Positions 42,201-53,047 of a DNA stretch of 64,000 bases are shown here, one piece after another. Below the pieces are notes generated by a model, which saw nothing but the letters and a program-made list of their open reading frames with translations, was not told the origin of the DNA and ran no database searches. This DNA is from Pseudozyma flocculosa PF-1. Its lineage: Eukaryota > Basidiomycota > Ustilaginomycetes > Ustilaginales > Ustilaginaceae. Position numbers and translations under genes: made by a program. Where the stretch lies: contig NW_006920872.1 in NCBI RefSeq assembly GCF_000417875.1, forward strand, positions 691,947-755,946, in the 5' to 3' direction. Each line of letters begins with the position of its first letter. Within the stretch, counting starts at the first letter, position 1.

Positions 42201-45200
42201 TTATCCCTCGACTTCGTTGAGCAGATCGCGCAGGACGCCTCGCTTCTTGAGCGCCCTCTCACTCAGCTTAGTCCGCTTGGTCGGACGTGCCGTTTCCGCT
42301 CCTCGTTCCTGTAGCTGCCCTGATGATGCCGACGAAGACGACTTGGAAAAGAAACTTGTGAGTTTGCTCTGTGATGGTCGTGGTGGTGTCGTCGTCGTGG
42401 CGGTGATCGTGCTGCGACGGTTCGGGGAGGGCGAAGAGGTGGGGGATACGGACGCCGACATGATGTCTCCATCTCTCTGAACGGGCAAACATGACGGCGG
42501 CGGCGCACCGCCCATCTTGACGTTCCTTCTGGACGATGCCGGCTCGGCCCCCTCTGCCTCCGCGTCAATATCGGACGCGGCCTCTCTGACGCCCCGTTCC
42601 ACGTCGTCGACCTCGCTCCACGATCCGACGGGCGTTCTCCATCCACGACGCGCAATGACGCCGAGAAATTTGCTGACCTCGTCGCTGGCCTCGAGTGTGG
42701 ACCAGCTTCCGACGACGACGAGCTTCTTCCTGGCGCGAGTAAAGGCCACATTTAACCGGCGCCAGTCGTGCAGCAGCTCGCCGACGGTGCCAAAGCGGTT
42801 GGACCGGACGAGAGAGAGGAATATGACGTCCTTGTCGCGTCCCTGAGCCTTGTCGGCCGTCAGCGTCTCGATCGCCGGATGCAGCGAGAGCGAGAGCAGC
42901 TTCAGCTGATGTCGATACGGCGTGATGGCCGCCATGTCGTCTGGCGCGACGCCGCCCTGTAGCAGCACGTTGGCCAACAGCGTCACCAGCCGGATCTCGC
43001 CGCTGTTTTGCAGCAGCGATCCGCTGCACGACTCGAGCGAGGGCAGCGCGTCGGTGTCGAGGAAGACGACCGAGTGGTCCGGGTCCAGCACCCTCTTCGT
43101 CCATTCCGGCAGCGCCCTGGTGCGCTCCTCGTGCTTGCCGCCGACTCGCCTCGGCAGCGACAACCGCTGCATTGCCACGGCCTCACTGCCGCACCGCAGC
43201 CGGCCGCCGTAGATGACCTCATTGCTGAGCGCCATAACGTCGCGATTCATGCGGTACTGCCGGCGGAGGCAGACCATAGCCTCGGCCTCGTACCGTTCGC
43301 TGAGCAGCTTAAACAGGCTCGTCTCGAGCCCGCCCCCGCCTCGCTTGGCCTGCGGGTTGCGCACCAGCGGCGGTAGCTGAAAGTGGTCGCCGACGAGCAC
43401 AAAGCGATCGGCAAAGCGCAGGGGGCCGAGGCAGGTTGGCAGCGTGATCTGTGACGCCTCGTCGACGATGCAGTAGTCGAAGCGCCTCTTGGAGAAGACG
43501 ACGTGCGAGATTGAGAGGCAGGTCGTCGCCACCACGTCCGGCGCCAGCAGCAGCTCCTCGAGGTGCGCGGTTGTCGACGCGGGCGGCAGCGTCAAGTGGC
43601 GCGTGTCTGGATGCACCTTGTCGGCGTTGCCGAGGCGCAGCATCCGCAGTGGGCGATGGCACTGCCCTTCCAGCCCTGGCTGATCACAGGAACGCCGGCC
43701 GTCGATGACGAGCTTGCGCAGGATGGTGTCGACGGCGCTATGCGTGTAGCTCGTCAGCAGCACGCTCTTGCCGCGCGACACAAGCAGCTTGATGAGCTCG
43801 GCCACCGTCGTCGTCTTGCCCGTGCCCGGCATGCCGAGAATCAGCGCATAGTCCTGGGCGCTCAACACCTTGTGCATCGCGGCGCGTTGGTCGACGTTGA
43901 GATGATCGGGCAGCGCCGGCGTCGACACCTGGCCGTTGCCGCCGACCTCGCCTGCCTCAGATGACGAGAAGCGCGGCGGGCGGAGGTCAACGATGAGCTC
44001 GCGCCGTTTGGTATCACCAGCCTCGCCCGGCCAGAAGAGGGCGGCGAGGTTTGAGCGCACCTTGCCCATGCCGGCCGACAGCTCGTCGCGGTCGATTCGA
44101 AACACGATCGAGGCCATGGCCGAAGCGTCGAGCCGCGTCGAGCCGGCTTCTTCGATAGATCGCTGGAGCGACGGCAGCAGGTCGTGGTCCAACCCGATCT
44201 CGATACGCGTCGCCGTCAGCGCCGTGACGAATCCTTGCGCCACTGACAGCAGCGCCGGCTCGATCGAGATGGTTACGGGATCGTTGAGCGAAATATGGCC
44301 GCTGAGGAGGCTCGTTGCGGCCGCAGAGGCCTGGCTCCCGAAGATCCCGCCATCGTCAGGCGAGGATCGCTCAAATGCATACGTGAAGCGACGCATCATC
44401 CTTGCGCTGGTCCGCTCGGAAGCGCCTGCGCCCTCGTCGCGGCAAACGAGGCGCATGTCGGCAAAACAGCGGCCCACGTTCTCGCGGCTGGCGGCCGTCA
44501 TGGTCCACAGCTCGCGGCGGAAGCGGACCAGGTCCTGTTCCTCGAGCGAGAGGAGGCTGCTCCATTTTTTGAAGAAGTCGGCGTGCGTCTGCGTCATATG
44601 CGCCGTCTTTTGCGCGTACAGCCCAGCGATGGGCGTCGAAACGACGGCAGCGTCCTTGGTGAGCTCTGCGCCCTCGCTGTTCGGATCGGGGTCGACCACG
44701 TTTTCGATGGCGCGGCGCAGCAGCATGCATCCGTCGACCGCATAGCATCGCCTGCACTTGTGATCATTGTCGATCGTGGGCGGGAGCGGCGCCGTCACAT
44801 CCTCGCCGCTGCCGTCATCGCCCTCCCTCTTCACAAGATATCCGGCGAGCTCGTTCCGACCCATGATGAGGCCGCGCACCTCATTCCGGCTCTTGCGGAT
44901 GCGGTGAAGCTGGCCACTCTTTGAATAGTAGAGCAGACCATCTTGGACGTCGCAGCCGTACCGGTCCGAGAGCATCAGCGTGTAGAGCATCGTTTGGGCA
45001 CGGTGCTCCATGCCGACGGCAGTAGAACGGCCCGTCTTGAGCTCGAGCGGCATCACCGAGACTGAGAGATGGCCGCGAGCCGATCGAGCAGTGGACAGCG
45101 GAGCAGCGGTGGCGGAGCCGACGGCGGCTAAGGAGCGGGTGCGTAAGGGCGCTGACATCGATGCCGAGCGCGGATCCGAAAAGGTTCGCCTGGGTTGCCC

Positions 45201-47114
45201 GTCCAAGAGCTGTCCGCCACCGCCATTGCTGTCCATGTCGGGTTCGAGAACGAGCGCCTCGATCGTGACGTCGACCTTGCCCTTGAGGCCGTACATGGGC
45301 GACCACACCTCTTCTTCGACGTCGAGGATGCGCGTCAGCCGGGTCTTTACCGGCGCAGACGAGGCAGATCTGATGTCGGCGATCGTGGCATCGTCCCTGA
45401 AGCCGTCGGAACCAATATCTCGTTCGTCGGCAGTGAGGTAGACAGCGGCAAAGCGGCCGAACGGTGCTGCAGCGGCCTCGAGCCTGGCGTAGGCCTGGTC
45501 AGTATCGAGCCCGATGGCAAAGAGACTGTCGATGTTGAGCTGCACCTGCGAGCGGATTTGAGCGAGAGCAAAGGGCCGCGAAAAGTCGCCGATGCCCGTC
45601 CAGGTGGCGGGCCAGTCGCGGACCGAGGCGGGTGCGTCAAGCCCTGAATCTGACCTCGATGGTGGTGGCCTCGGCTGCTCGTGATCTGCCGCCTCGTCCT
45701 GCCGGTTCGGCTGCTGTTCCCGCTCCCTCTGCTGCTCTTCCTCGCGCTTGACCCGGCAAATTGTCTCGAGCAGTGCTCGCTCTTCTTTGGCGTCGATGCT
45801 TGAGCCCCGCCCGGTGAGGCAGGCCTGCAGCACTTCGTGGAGCATGGTGCCGAGGACCAGCGGGACCGTGAGGTCCGAACCGCCACGGAGCCGGTCCTGC
45901 ACGACGGGCTTTCGCACACACGACGAGACATCCGAGACTTTGGTGGCGGGCACAAGGACGTCTGGATGGAGAATGAGGAGGTTGTCGCGGCTGTCCCAAT
46001 CGTCCCACTGGCTAGCGGGTTGCGATGAGAGGATCATGGTCGGCGCCGTCTGGCCCGGCTGCGACTGTGAGGGCGACGGCTGTGAGAGCGAGGGGAGGCT
46101 GCCCATCTCCGCCCACAGGTCGGCGTCATCGTCGGCGTCGCCATCGGGCTCTGTTGCGCAGCGAGACGACGGCAACGAGCTGGTGTCGGCGTTGATCTCG
46201 ACCTCGACTTTTGGCGTTGCGACGGCTGCGTCATCGTCGCCTCGACATCGCCCGTGATTCCGGTCCTGTCGGTCCGCGAGTCTGGCTGACCACGACGATT
46301 GGTGCGGTACGGACGTCTGGTCGCGCTCGAAGCGGCCGACGAGGTGAATGTAGTCGCCTGGCCTGACGTCGGTCGACTGCCACTCGTCTCGGAGCACGGC
46401 GATGCGCACCTCTGGCTCATCCTGGACCGTTTCCGCAGCGGCCTGTGAGCGATTGCGGCGGCGCGGTGGGAGCGACTGGTCCCTGTGCGAAAGGTGGAGG
46501 ATGAGGACGCGTTCGACGCGAGGTCGGGAGGAAGAGGGACCGGCTGGGTGGTAAACGCGTTCTGCGATACCGACGACGAGGCAGCGTGTGTAGGCCCTTT
46601 GCCTTTGTCTCTGCTGCTGGCGGTGAAGCTGAGCGGGCTGGCTCATGTCGTCGAGCTTCCATCCTTTGGTGGGGAAGCGGCTGAGGGGGTCGTCTGTGCG
46701 TGCAGGAAGAGGGGCGGAAGGACGGCGTGGTTGAGCGGCTTGGCGGTCGGCTGCATCGTTTGCGGCCGTGGGCTTCGATCCCCCGGTGCGGTGCGTGTCG
46801 ACATCGGCATGGCTGTAGAGCACGTTTGGGGCAAAGGGACTGGGCCTGAGGTCGCGGGAGATGTCGGTGTTGGCGTCGGGGTCGGCGTCGGGGTCGGTGT
46901 GTGATCCGCGCTGCTGAATATGCGTTTGAGACCGCCGCTTGATTAGAGAGGCAGATGCGGATGGTGGCCTCGTGGGGCTGCGACTGGGGGATCGCTGGGA
47001 GGCTTGCGGCTTGCGCTGCGGGCTGGGCTGCGAGGACCATGGCAGGTTGAAGGTGTCTGCATCGAGCCCTTCAAAGAGCTGGTCCATGAACTGCTGCTCG
47101 ACGTCGACTGCCAT
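42201..47114 (-). CDS. DNA2: DNA replication ATP-dependent helicase/nuclease Dna2
   Basis: An intronless protein of 1637 aa, comparable to yeast Dna2 (1522 aa). An unstructured N-terminus of about 350 residues precedes the RecB-type nuclease domain, with the catalytic ELKTGRS motif at K693. A 4Fe-4S cysteine set consists of one upstream Cys (SSCVRK) and the CRRCYAVDGC cluster. The superfamily 1B helicase has Walker A GMPGTGKTTT (K1100), Walker B YCIVDEASQ, motif III LVGDHFQLPPLV, and motif VI VAFTRARKKLVVVGS. Dna2 removes long 5' flaps during Okazaki fragment maturation and resects double-strand breaks. Near the C-terminus, residues 1582-1589 read QSKLTSFF, a PCNA-interacting (PIP) box by pattern, followed by a basic tail. 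Confidence 0.96.
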   Translation of the reverse strand: MAVDVEQQFMDQLFEGLDADTFNLPWSSQPSPQRKPQASQRSPSRSPTRPPSASASLIKRRSQTHIQQRGSHTDPDADPDANTDISRDLRPSPFAPNVLYSHADVDTHRTGGSKPTAANDAADRQAAQPRRPSAPLPARTDDPLSRFPTKGWKLDDMSQPAQLHRQQQRQRQRAYTRCLVVGIAERVYHPAGPSSSRPRVERVLILHLSHRDQSLPPRRRNRSQAAAETVQDEPEVRIAVLRDEWQSTDVRPGDYIHLVGRFERDQTSVPHQSSWSARLADRQDRNHGRCRGDDDAAVATPKVEVEINADTSSLPSSRCATEPDGDADDDADLWAEMGSLPSLSQPSPSQSQPGQTAPTMILSSQPASQWDDWDSRDNLLILHPDVLVPATKVSDVSSCVRKPVVQDRLRGGSDLTVPLVLGTMLHEVLQACLTGRGSSIDAKEERALLETICRVKREEEQQREREQQPNRQDEAADHEQPRPPPSRSDSGLDAPASVRDWPATWTGIGDFSRPFALAQIRSQVQLNIDSLFAIGLDTDQAYARLEAAAAPFGRFAAVYLTADERDIGSDGFRDDATIADIRSASSAPVKTRLTRILDVEEEVWSPMYGLKGKVDVTIEALVLEPDMDSNGGGGQLLDGQPRRTFSDPRSASMSAPLRTRSLAAVGSATAAPLSTARSARGHLSVSVMPLELKTGRSTAVGMEHRAQTMLYTLMLSDRYGCDVQDGLLYYSKSGQLHRIRKSRNEVRGLIMGRNELAGYLVKREGDDGSGEDVTAPLPPTIDNDHKCRRCYAVDGCMLLRRAIENVVDPDPNSEGAELTKDAAVVSTPIAGLYAQKTAHMTQTHADFFKKWSSLLSLEEQDLVRFRRELWTMTAASRENVGRCFADMRLVCRDEGAGASERTSARMMRRFTYAFERSSPDDGGIFGSQASAAATSLLSGHISLNDPVTISIEPALLSVAQGFVTALTATRIEIGLDHDLLPSLQRSIEEAGSTRLDASAMASIVFRIDRDELSAGMGKVRSNLAALFWPGEAGDTKRRELIVDLRPPRFSSSEAGEVGGNGQVSTPALPDHLNVDQRAAMHKVLSAQDYALILGMPGTGKTTTVAELIKLLVSRGKSVLLTSYTHSAVDTILRKLVIDGRRSCDQPGLEGQCHRPLRMLRLGNADKVHPDTRHLTLPPASTTAHLEELLLAPDVVATTCLSISHVVFSKRRFDYCIVDEASQITLPTCLGPLRFADRFVLVGDHFQLPPLVRNPQAKRGGGGLETSLFKLLSERYEAEAMVCLRRQYRMNRDVMALSNEVIYGGRLRCGSEAVAMQRLSLPRRVGGKHEERTRALPEWTKRVLDPDHSVVFLDTDALPSLESCSGSLLQNSGEIRLVTLLANVLLQGGVAPDDMAAITPYRHQLKLLSLSLHPAIETLTADKAQGRDKDVIFLSLVRSNRFGTVGELLHDWRRLNVAFTRARKKLVVVGSWSTLEASDEVSKFLGVIARRGWRTPVGSWSEVDDVERGVREAASDIDAEAEGAEPASSRRNVKMGGAPPPSCLPVQRDGDIMSASVSPTSSPSPNRRSTITATTTTPPRPSQSKLTSFFSKSSSSASSGQLQERGAETARPTKRTKLSERALKKRGVLRDLLNEVEG

Positions 47115-47607
47115 GGCTGCGAGGGCCGGGGGGGATTCAGGGCGACGAGGAAGTTGGTGGTGGTGGTGATGGTGGTGAGCCTGTGCTGCCCTTTCAGTTG
47201 GTTTCGCTTGGGCTGCCAGGAGGAGGAGCTAATCGGCCTGGCCCTCTTGTTGGCTCCCTGCCTCCTCCACCTTGCACTTTGAGTCAAGAGTGCAACGCGT
47301 CGCGCCTCGACGCCAGGCCTGGCCTGCCTCAAAAGCCGCTCAAGGGGCAGGCCAGCCATCGGGAAGCAAGGCCGGATCGGGGCGAGGCCAGGACCTGGCA
47401 ATTGGCCGACCAAAACCCCGCCCAGCCGGTCGGCACGGACCGAGTCTCAGGCGGCTGGCCACCGCCGGTGCCTGTGGCCCGCCTGTGTGGCAGGTGAGGT
47501 CGCAGTCTCTCGGTCTATCGATCCCTTCCGCCTTCTCCCCTACTTCTGCGGCTCCTCGAACACCTGTGCTCCCCTGCGTCCGCCCGGTGACCGCTGCACC
47601 GCTCCCC
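47115..47607. promoter_or_regulatory. divergent promoter region DNA2/NIT2
   Basis: 493 bp between divergent starts. The frame of NIT2 is open upstream to 47272, but the reading there is not protein-like. No other gene was found. Confidence 0.4.
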
Positions 47608-47835
47608 ATGCTCTTCGGCCTGCCTCGCACCCTCGCACCGCCACTCTTTCGCACCCTCGCCGCACCTCGCCGCTTGACCACATCCGCCCCACCCGCCATG
47701 CCCAGCCCGCTTCCCAACCTCTCGCTCAGGCGCGCCAACATTGCCCTCGTCCAGCTGGGCGAGACGACCTTCTCCAAGTCAACCAACCTCGAGCGCGCAC
47801 GCGATGCCGTACTCAGGCTGACGTCGTCGGTAACT

Positions 47836-47915
<80 letters not shown>

Positions 47916-48994
47916 CCAGCAGCACCAGCAGGGCGCCTCCGATGCCAAGATCGACATTGTCGTGCTGCCCGAGTGCTTCAACTCGCCTTATGGAGTCCAG
48001 TACTTTGCAGAGTACGCAGAGTCGCTTCCGGGAGCCTATGACCGCATAAAGAGGCCGCTACCCGCCGCCCTCCCGCGCATGGCGCCGGGCAACCAAGAGG
48101 TGCGTTGGACCGTCGACAACTCGTCCAAAGACAACCGCATCGACCTAGACGCGCCCCAGCACCGCAACATTGCCGCCAGCAGCCCCACGTCCGTCATGCT
48201 CAGCCAGCTCGCGCGCCAGACAAACACTGTCATTGTCGGCGGAAGCATCCCCGAGCGCGACGACGCCACCGGCCGCCTCTTCAACACCAGCTGCGTCTTT
48301 GACCAGCGCGGGCACCTCATCTCGATCCACCGCAAGCTCCACCTCTTTGACATCGACATCCCCGGCAAAATGACGTTCCAGGAGAGCAAGACCCTCACCG
48401 GCGGCGAACGCGTCACCGTCTTTGACTGCGACTATGGCCGCTTTGGCCTCGGCATCTGCTACGATCTCCGCTTCCCCGAACCCGCCATGATTGCCGCGCG
48501 CCTTGGGGCCGGCTGTCTCATCTTCCCGGCCGCCTTCAACACAACGACCGGCCCCATGTCGTGGGAGCTGCTGCAGCGCTGCCGCGCCACCGACAACCAG
48601 CTCTATGTCGCCGCATGCTCGCCTTCGCGCCCCTCGCAAGCGGCCCTCGACGGCCAACTCACCGAGCAGCAAAACTGGCGCAAGGGCGAAAAGGCCTACC
48701 CGGCCTGGGGATACAGCACCATCGTCGGCCCGCGAGGAGACGTCAAGCTCAAGCTCGGGGAGGACGAGGGTGTCCTGCGCTTCACCCTCGATCCCGAAGA
48801 GATCAACGAGGTCCGCAAGACAATCCCAATCTCGACGCAGCGTGAGTCGAGTCCCGCGTTCGCCTCGAGCCGCTGCGCTGTAGCGCTGCAGCAACATACT
48901 GACCCTGGCCACCCTGCTTTCCCGCCTCCTCGACTTCGGTCCATCTCCCCTCGCAGGTCGATTCGATGTGTACCCCGATGTCACGTGTGGTTAG
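47608..48994 (+). CDS. NIT2: omega-amidase / nitrilase family protein Nit2
   Basis: Exons 47608-48841 and 48957-48994 give 423 aa. The nitrilase triad is visible: Glu in VLPECFNSPYG, Lys in HRKLHLFDIDIPGK, Cys in GLGICYDLRFPE. The 115-nt intron splits an Arg codon and the last exon supplies RRFDVYPDV, the usual family end. The first 30 residues (MLFGLPRTLAPPLFRTLAAP...) are Arg-rich, lack acidic residues and look like a mitochondrial presequence. A second in-frame ATG at 47698 starts MPSPLPNLSLRRANIALVQL, the normal cytosolic start. A run of 26 Gln codons (47836-47913) followed by His/Gln lies between the first helix and the first catalytic strand. Omega-amidase hydrolyses alpha-ketoglutaramate and related amides. 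Confidence 0.92.
47836..47913 (+). repeat. (CAG)26 polyglutamine tract inside NIT2
   Basis: Twenty-six uninterrupted CAG codons, then CAC-CAG-CAG twice. The tract sits after TSSVTQ and before GASDAKIDIVVLPE. Pure CAG runs are prone to length change by slippage. Confidence 0.98.
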
Positions 48995-49108
48995 CTCGAG
49001 GTTGGATCGAGCGAAGCACGCAAAAGTGGGCAGTCGGGCGTTGTAGTCGAGCGTTGTAAAAGTACAATGAGGGCGACGGAGGCGACGGAGGCGTTGCGGC
49101 ATGCCTGC

Positions 49109-51000
49109 CTAGGTGGTCGGCCTGACGCTGTAGGCGGCGTTGGGCCCCATCTCGTTGTAGTTCTGCTTGGTAATGTAGCTCTTGGCCTGCAAGTCGCCGA
49201 ACACGAGCTGGCCGCGTCGAAAGGAGAAGAGGGATGAGGGAAAGAGTCAGGTTTCGACAGCCGTCCGTCAGTCAAGCAGTCAGTTACGCGAGCTGTCGAT
49301 GTACGCCCTCGAGTGCCTGGCGACGATGACGAGGACAACGGGCCGCTTACTTTTGCATAGACCGTTGCGCCGAGGAAGCCGGCGAGGTCGGTGCGGTCCT
49401 TGAACTCGCTAAAGTAGTCGGGTACCCTCAGCGCGCGCACATTGCGCGGCTGCAGCGGGTTGGGCTCGCCCATGACCTGGCCCGTCTCTGTACCGGCCGA
49501 GGCGACGTGGTCCGAGAGTGCAGAGATGGTCTCAATCTGGATCGTCTTGATCTTGGCGGGCGAGCCGTGCAGGATGAGGTTCTCCCATAGCGTCACGCGG
49601 CGGTCCAGCTCATCGATGCTCGCAATCGACTGGGCGATGCACGACGGCAGCGATGCGACGCGAGACCAGTCGGGCCATGCGAGGGGCGCGACGAAGCCAT
49701 CGAACCGCCCGCCTCTGGCAACACCAAAGTCGGGGAAGGGGCCGGCGCCGAACGGCTCGTCGCCCAACGCGACCTCGTCGGCCCCGCGCACGCCCTCGAG
49801 CAGCTCCGGTCGGAAAAGGGGTTCGAGGAAGCGGAAGCGCTCGGGCCCGACCTTGAGCTTGAGCCCGCGGAACTGGACCAGCACCGCCTTTTCGTCGGTC
49901 GACGCGCCCGCCTGTCCCTCATCACCCGTGATGGACGCAATGACGGCCTCGTCAAGCCCGTCGTCGGCGTGAGCCGCCTCGAGCGCCGCGCGCCGTCGCT
50001 CCTCTTCCTCGTCCATGGCCGCCCGGGTCTTCTTGTCACGTCCCTCGACGAGCGCGGCGGCGATGTCAAAGTTGCCGTCGTCGTCATCGCCGCCATCGCC
50101 GCCCGCGGCGGTGAGGCCGGATGCGCCGCTGCGGACCGCATCCTCGTCGAGCACGTGGCCATCCTCGACCAGCTGCCGTGCGAGAGCCACTAGGGCGTCT
50201 TGAAGCTGTGCATCCTCGTCGTCGTCGGCGCCGCCGCCAGAACCTTGGGCCCCTTGGGCCGTCGAGGCCGCTGACGACGACGACGTATTGCTCTTGCGCT
50301 TGTAGCGCAGCAGCGCGGTGAGTGCGCTGACGATGCTCTGGTCGCGGCGAAGGAGGTGGGCAAGGAAGAGGGTGCAGTGCCGCGCGCCGACCGCCGATTT
50401 GACATTGGCGTTGTGCTGGACCTGGCACTCAAAGACCGGGGTTACGTCGCAGCCCTCCCATCCGAGGTCGACGACGGTGGCGTTCATAGTTCCCACGCCG
50501 TAGGCGGCGAGGAGGGGCTTTTCGACGATGCAGAGCGCAGGGGCGTTGAAGTGCTGGAAGAAGACCTGGGCGAGCAGCGTGTGGGTGTCGCGGGAGATGG
50601 GGGCGGGTAGGCTGAGGAGGATGTACGAGTCGTTGGCGGAGCGCTTGACGGGCAGCAGAGCAAAGAGGACGTGGCTCCACAGGGCAATCATCTGCTGCCA
50701 GTCGCGGATGACGCCGTGGCGCATGGGCCAGAAGATGGCGAGGTCCTGGCCCTTGCGCTCCGCCTCGTCGAGAGCTGCGCCGACCAGGTACTGGGTGTAG
50801 TCTGGCGGATGAGACGCTGATGTCGATGCGGATGCGGATGCGGAGGCGGGCATAAGGGTGTCGGCCTTGGACCGCGGCAGACCCACGCGGGCAGTGAGGG
50901 TGACCGAGGGGCGGCGGAAGATCTCGTGGATGCCGTAGCCGGCGGTGATGGTGTGGGAGCCCGTCAGGACCATGACGGTCCGCGCCTCTCGGACATTCAT
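49109..51000 (-). CDS. ARP9: actin-related protein Arp9 (SWI/SNF and RSC subunit)
   Basis: Minus-strand exons 51000-49351 and 49207-49109 give 582 aa; the intron (143 nt) starts GTAAGC. The N-terminus VMVLTGSHTITAGYGI corresponds to the first actin strand pair, with altered nucleotide-loop residues as is usual for Arp9. ATVVDLGWEGCDVTPVFE matches the actin DSGDGVTH region in degenerate form. The spliced end (GATVYAKLVFGDLQAKSYIT and KQNYNEMGPNAAY) resembles the actin C-terminal GASIAS-K segment. An acidic low-complexity insertion of about 130 residues lies mid-protein (about 240-370). Arp9 pairs with Arp7 (or Arp42 in fission yeast) on the HSA helix of the remodeller ATPase. Convergent with NIT2, 114 bp apart. 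Confidence 0.82.
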
Positions 51001-51864
51001 AGCGACGTGACTGTGGCGGGGACGATGTCGGTGATGGCGGGAGTAGTGACAGTGTCGCTGTCAGTGAACGTCGAGCAGAGCGTGGATGGGGGCGGTGCTT
51101 GGGGCGGATCGAAGGAAGAGCAAGCAAGGTGGAAAGCTGTGCCAGAGGAGCGAGGTCCCTGCACCGACGCCGACCCGCCGTCTCGCGTGCTTGGCAGGGC
51201 CGGCGCGCCAGGCCAGGCCAGGCCAGGCCGGCTAGCAGGCCTGCCTCTCCGCCCAAATCCAACGCGACTTGCAGGCAGGCCGCGCGCTGCGCCGCAGGCA
51301 GGCCTGCCAGGCCATCTACGTATACATATCTGATTTGCCTGGCCTCGCCCAGCCTGACAGCCGCACGCCAGGTCTGATGATGGCCAGAGACGGAAATCAG
51401 CTCGACAGCCGATCGTTGCCCCTGCACTGACTTTTGTCACACTCTGTCTCCTTTCTATGGAGCACGCCGCAACGTAGTCCAGTCCCACCGGGCAGAGTCA
51501 GCGGCGTAGAGGCGCCACGGCCGAAGCCAGCAAGCATGGTACAACGAATGGCGAGCATCGCGAAGCTGTCGCCGGCGGAGCACGCGAGAGGATCAAACTT
51601 GCCCGCTTGCAATTGGAGACGTACGCGTTCCCCAAGCACAGCCACGTGTCTTGCAGTCAGCCTCGCGACTGTCGCTGGCGGTTAGGGAACGGTCCGCTCC
51701 GTCGATCGGACACGTACCTGGTCTTTCGCCAAAAGCTGTGTTTGTTAGATCCGATAGAGGCGGAGCAAGGTTCCGTCCTGAACAACGAGAAAAGTGCACG
51801 GCGCGCACGAGAGACTTAGAGAGAGAGGAAGAGGGAGACAGAGTGGGAGGGAGAGACGAAGAGG
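51001..51864. promoter_or_regulatory. ARP9 upstream region and CMC1 3' region
   Basis: 0.86 kb. Between about 51196 and 51330 there are repeated GGCCAGGCC and GCAGGCAGGCC motifs. No coding region was recognised. Confidence 0.4.
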
Positions 51865-52381
51865 CTAGGACCGGTTGCTGGCGAGGTAATCCGCCTTGAC
51901 CTTCTCAAATGCCTCGGGCGACGTGCTGGGCGGGCCGTCGACGGTGCACAGAGAAATGAGGAGAAGCAGATAAGTCTCATCTTGCACCCGTTGCAATCCG
52001 CGTCTGGGGAAGCGAGAAGATCGAGGGCCGGGGAACTCACTACTGCTTCAGGCAGTCTTGCAACGCCTTGTGCTCGCCCCTACATGCCCACGCGACCGAG
52101 ACGGTGCGGCCCGAAGAGCAGTCGGCAAAGGCTGCAGCGGTGGCAATCGCGTAGCAGAGTCGTGCAGCCGCACGCCGGGCACGAGGAGAAGCGGGATGGC
52201 ATCGAGCGAGATCAAGTTCAGGACTCCTCGGTCGTCCAAGCGCAGCTCCAGCTTGCGGCCGATCAAGGAAGAGGACGTGATGTGGCTCACCTTTTACGAC
52301 GTCGCCACACTTTTTGAGCGCATCGGCCTTGGTCTTCTTCATCAGCTCATCGGACTCGCGGTTGGAAATTGCCCTTGCCAT
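51865..52381 (-). CDS. CMC1: COX assembly factor Cmc1 (twin CX9C protein)
   Basis: Minus-strand exons 52381-52291, 52131-52041 and 51925-51865 give 80 aa; introns are 159 and 115 nt. Splicing creates a twin CX9C pattern: CGDVVKAFADC and CRGEHKALQDC. The intervening SSGRTVSVAWACR is the Cmc1-family signature. Both introns fall in or next to the CX9C unit, so the protein is visible only after splicing. Cmc1 is an intermembrane-space protein imported by Mia40 that stabilises newly made Cox1 for cytochrome oxidase assembly. Length is slightly short for the family (yeast Cmc1 111 aa). The gene is easily missed because each exon is under 31 codons. Confidence 0.92.
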
Positions 52382-53047
52382 GTTGCCTGGCGCCTTGCTT
52401 CAGGGGACACGATTCCGAGCGGATAGGGCGCAAGACGTCCGTACCTAATGTGGCGAGGAGGTTCAAAGATTGACGACAGCAGTGTTGATACAGGAAACTG
52501 TGTCGTGCTGAGGAGCAACAAGAACAGAAGAAGGACTGGGGAAAGTGGTGGAGAGGGGGAGGTGAGGGTCACGGTCGGTGTCGAGGACGGTTAGGACAGT
52601 CGACAGGTTTGGACAGAGACCTTTCTGGCACGAAGCAGCCAAGTCCAAAAAAGGTGTGGAGGCTGGCCCTGGCCCTCGCGCCGTGTCCGGCCAGGCCCCG
52701 AGAGCAACACGTAAGCAAAGCCCCTCGTTCTCGCCGTTCGACGCCTGCACGGGCACAGCACAGGAGCAACGGCCCATGGCCACGCCCGACTGATCGCACA
52801 GATGGAGCTTGGCAGAGCTTGGCGCTTAACCGTCCTCCTTTTGGGCAGGCTCGATATGACAGAGTGGGGATGTGAGGGAGGGAAGCAAGCGAGCGAGAGT
52901 GGGGAAGGAGGAATAGCCAGATGACACCGACGACGGCCAGAAGCTGGCACTGAGTACAGGGAGGAGGGAGGGAGGGCGCACGATGGCCGTCCACCAAAGG
53001 GAGAGAGGCAACCGGCGAAACGGATCGAAGCGGCGCCGCCGTGCCTC
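52382..53047. other. region between PHB2 3' end and CMC1 start
   Basis: Both genes run leftward on the minus strand. The region should hold the PHB2 3' end and the CMC1 promoter. No further gene was recognised. Confidence 0.4.
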
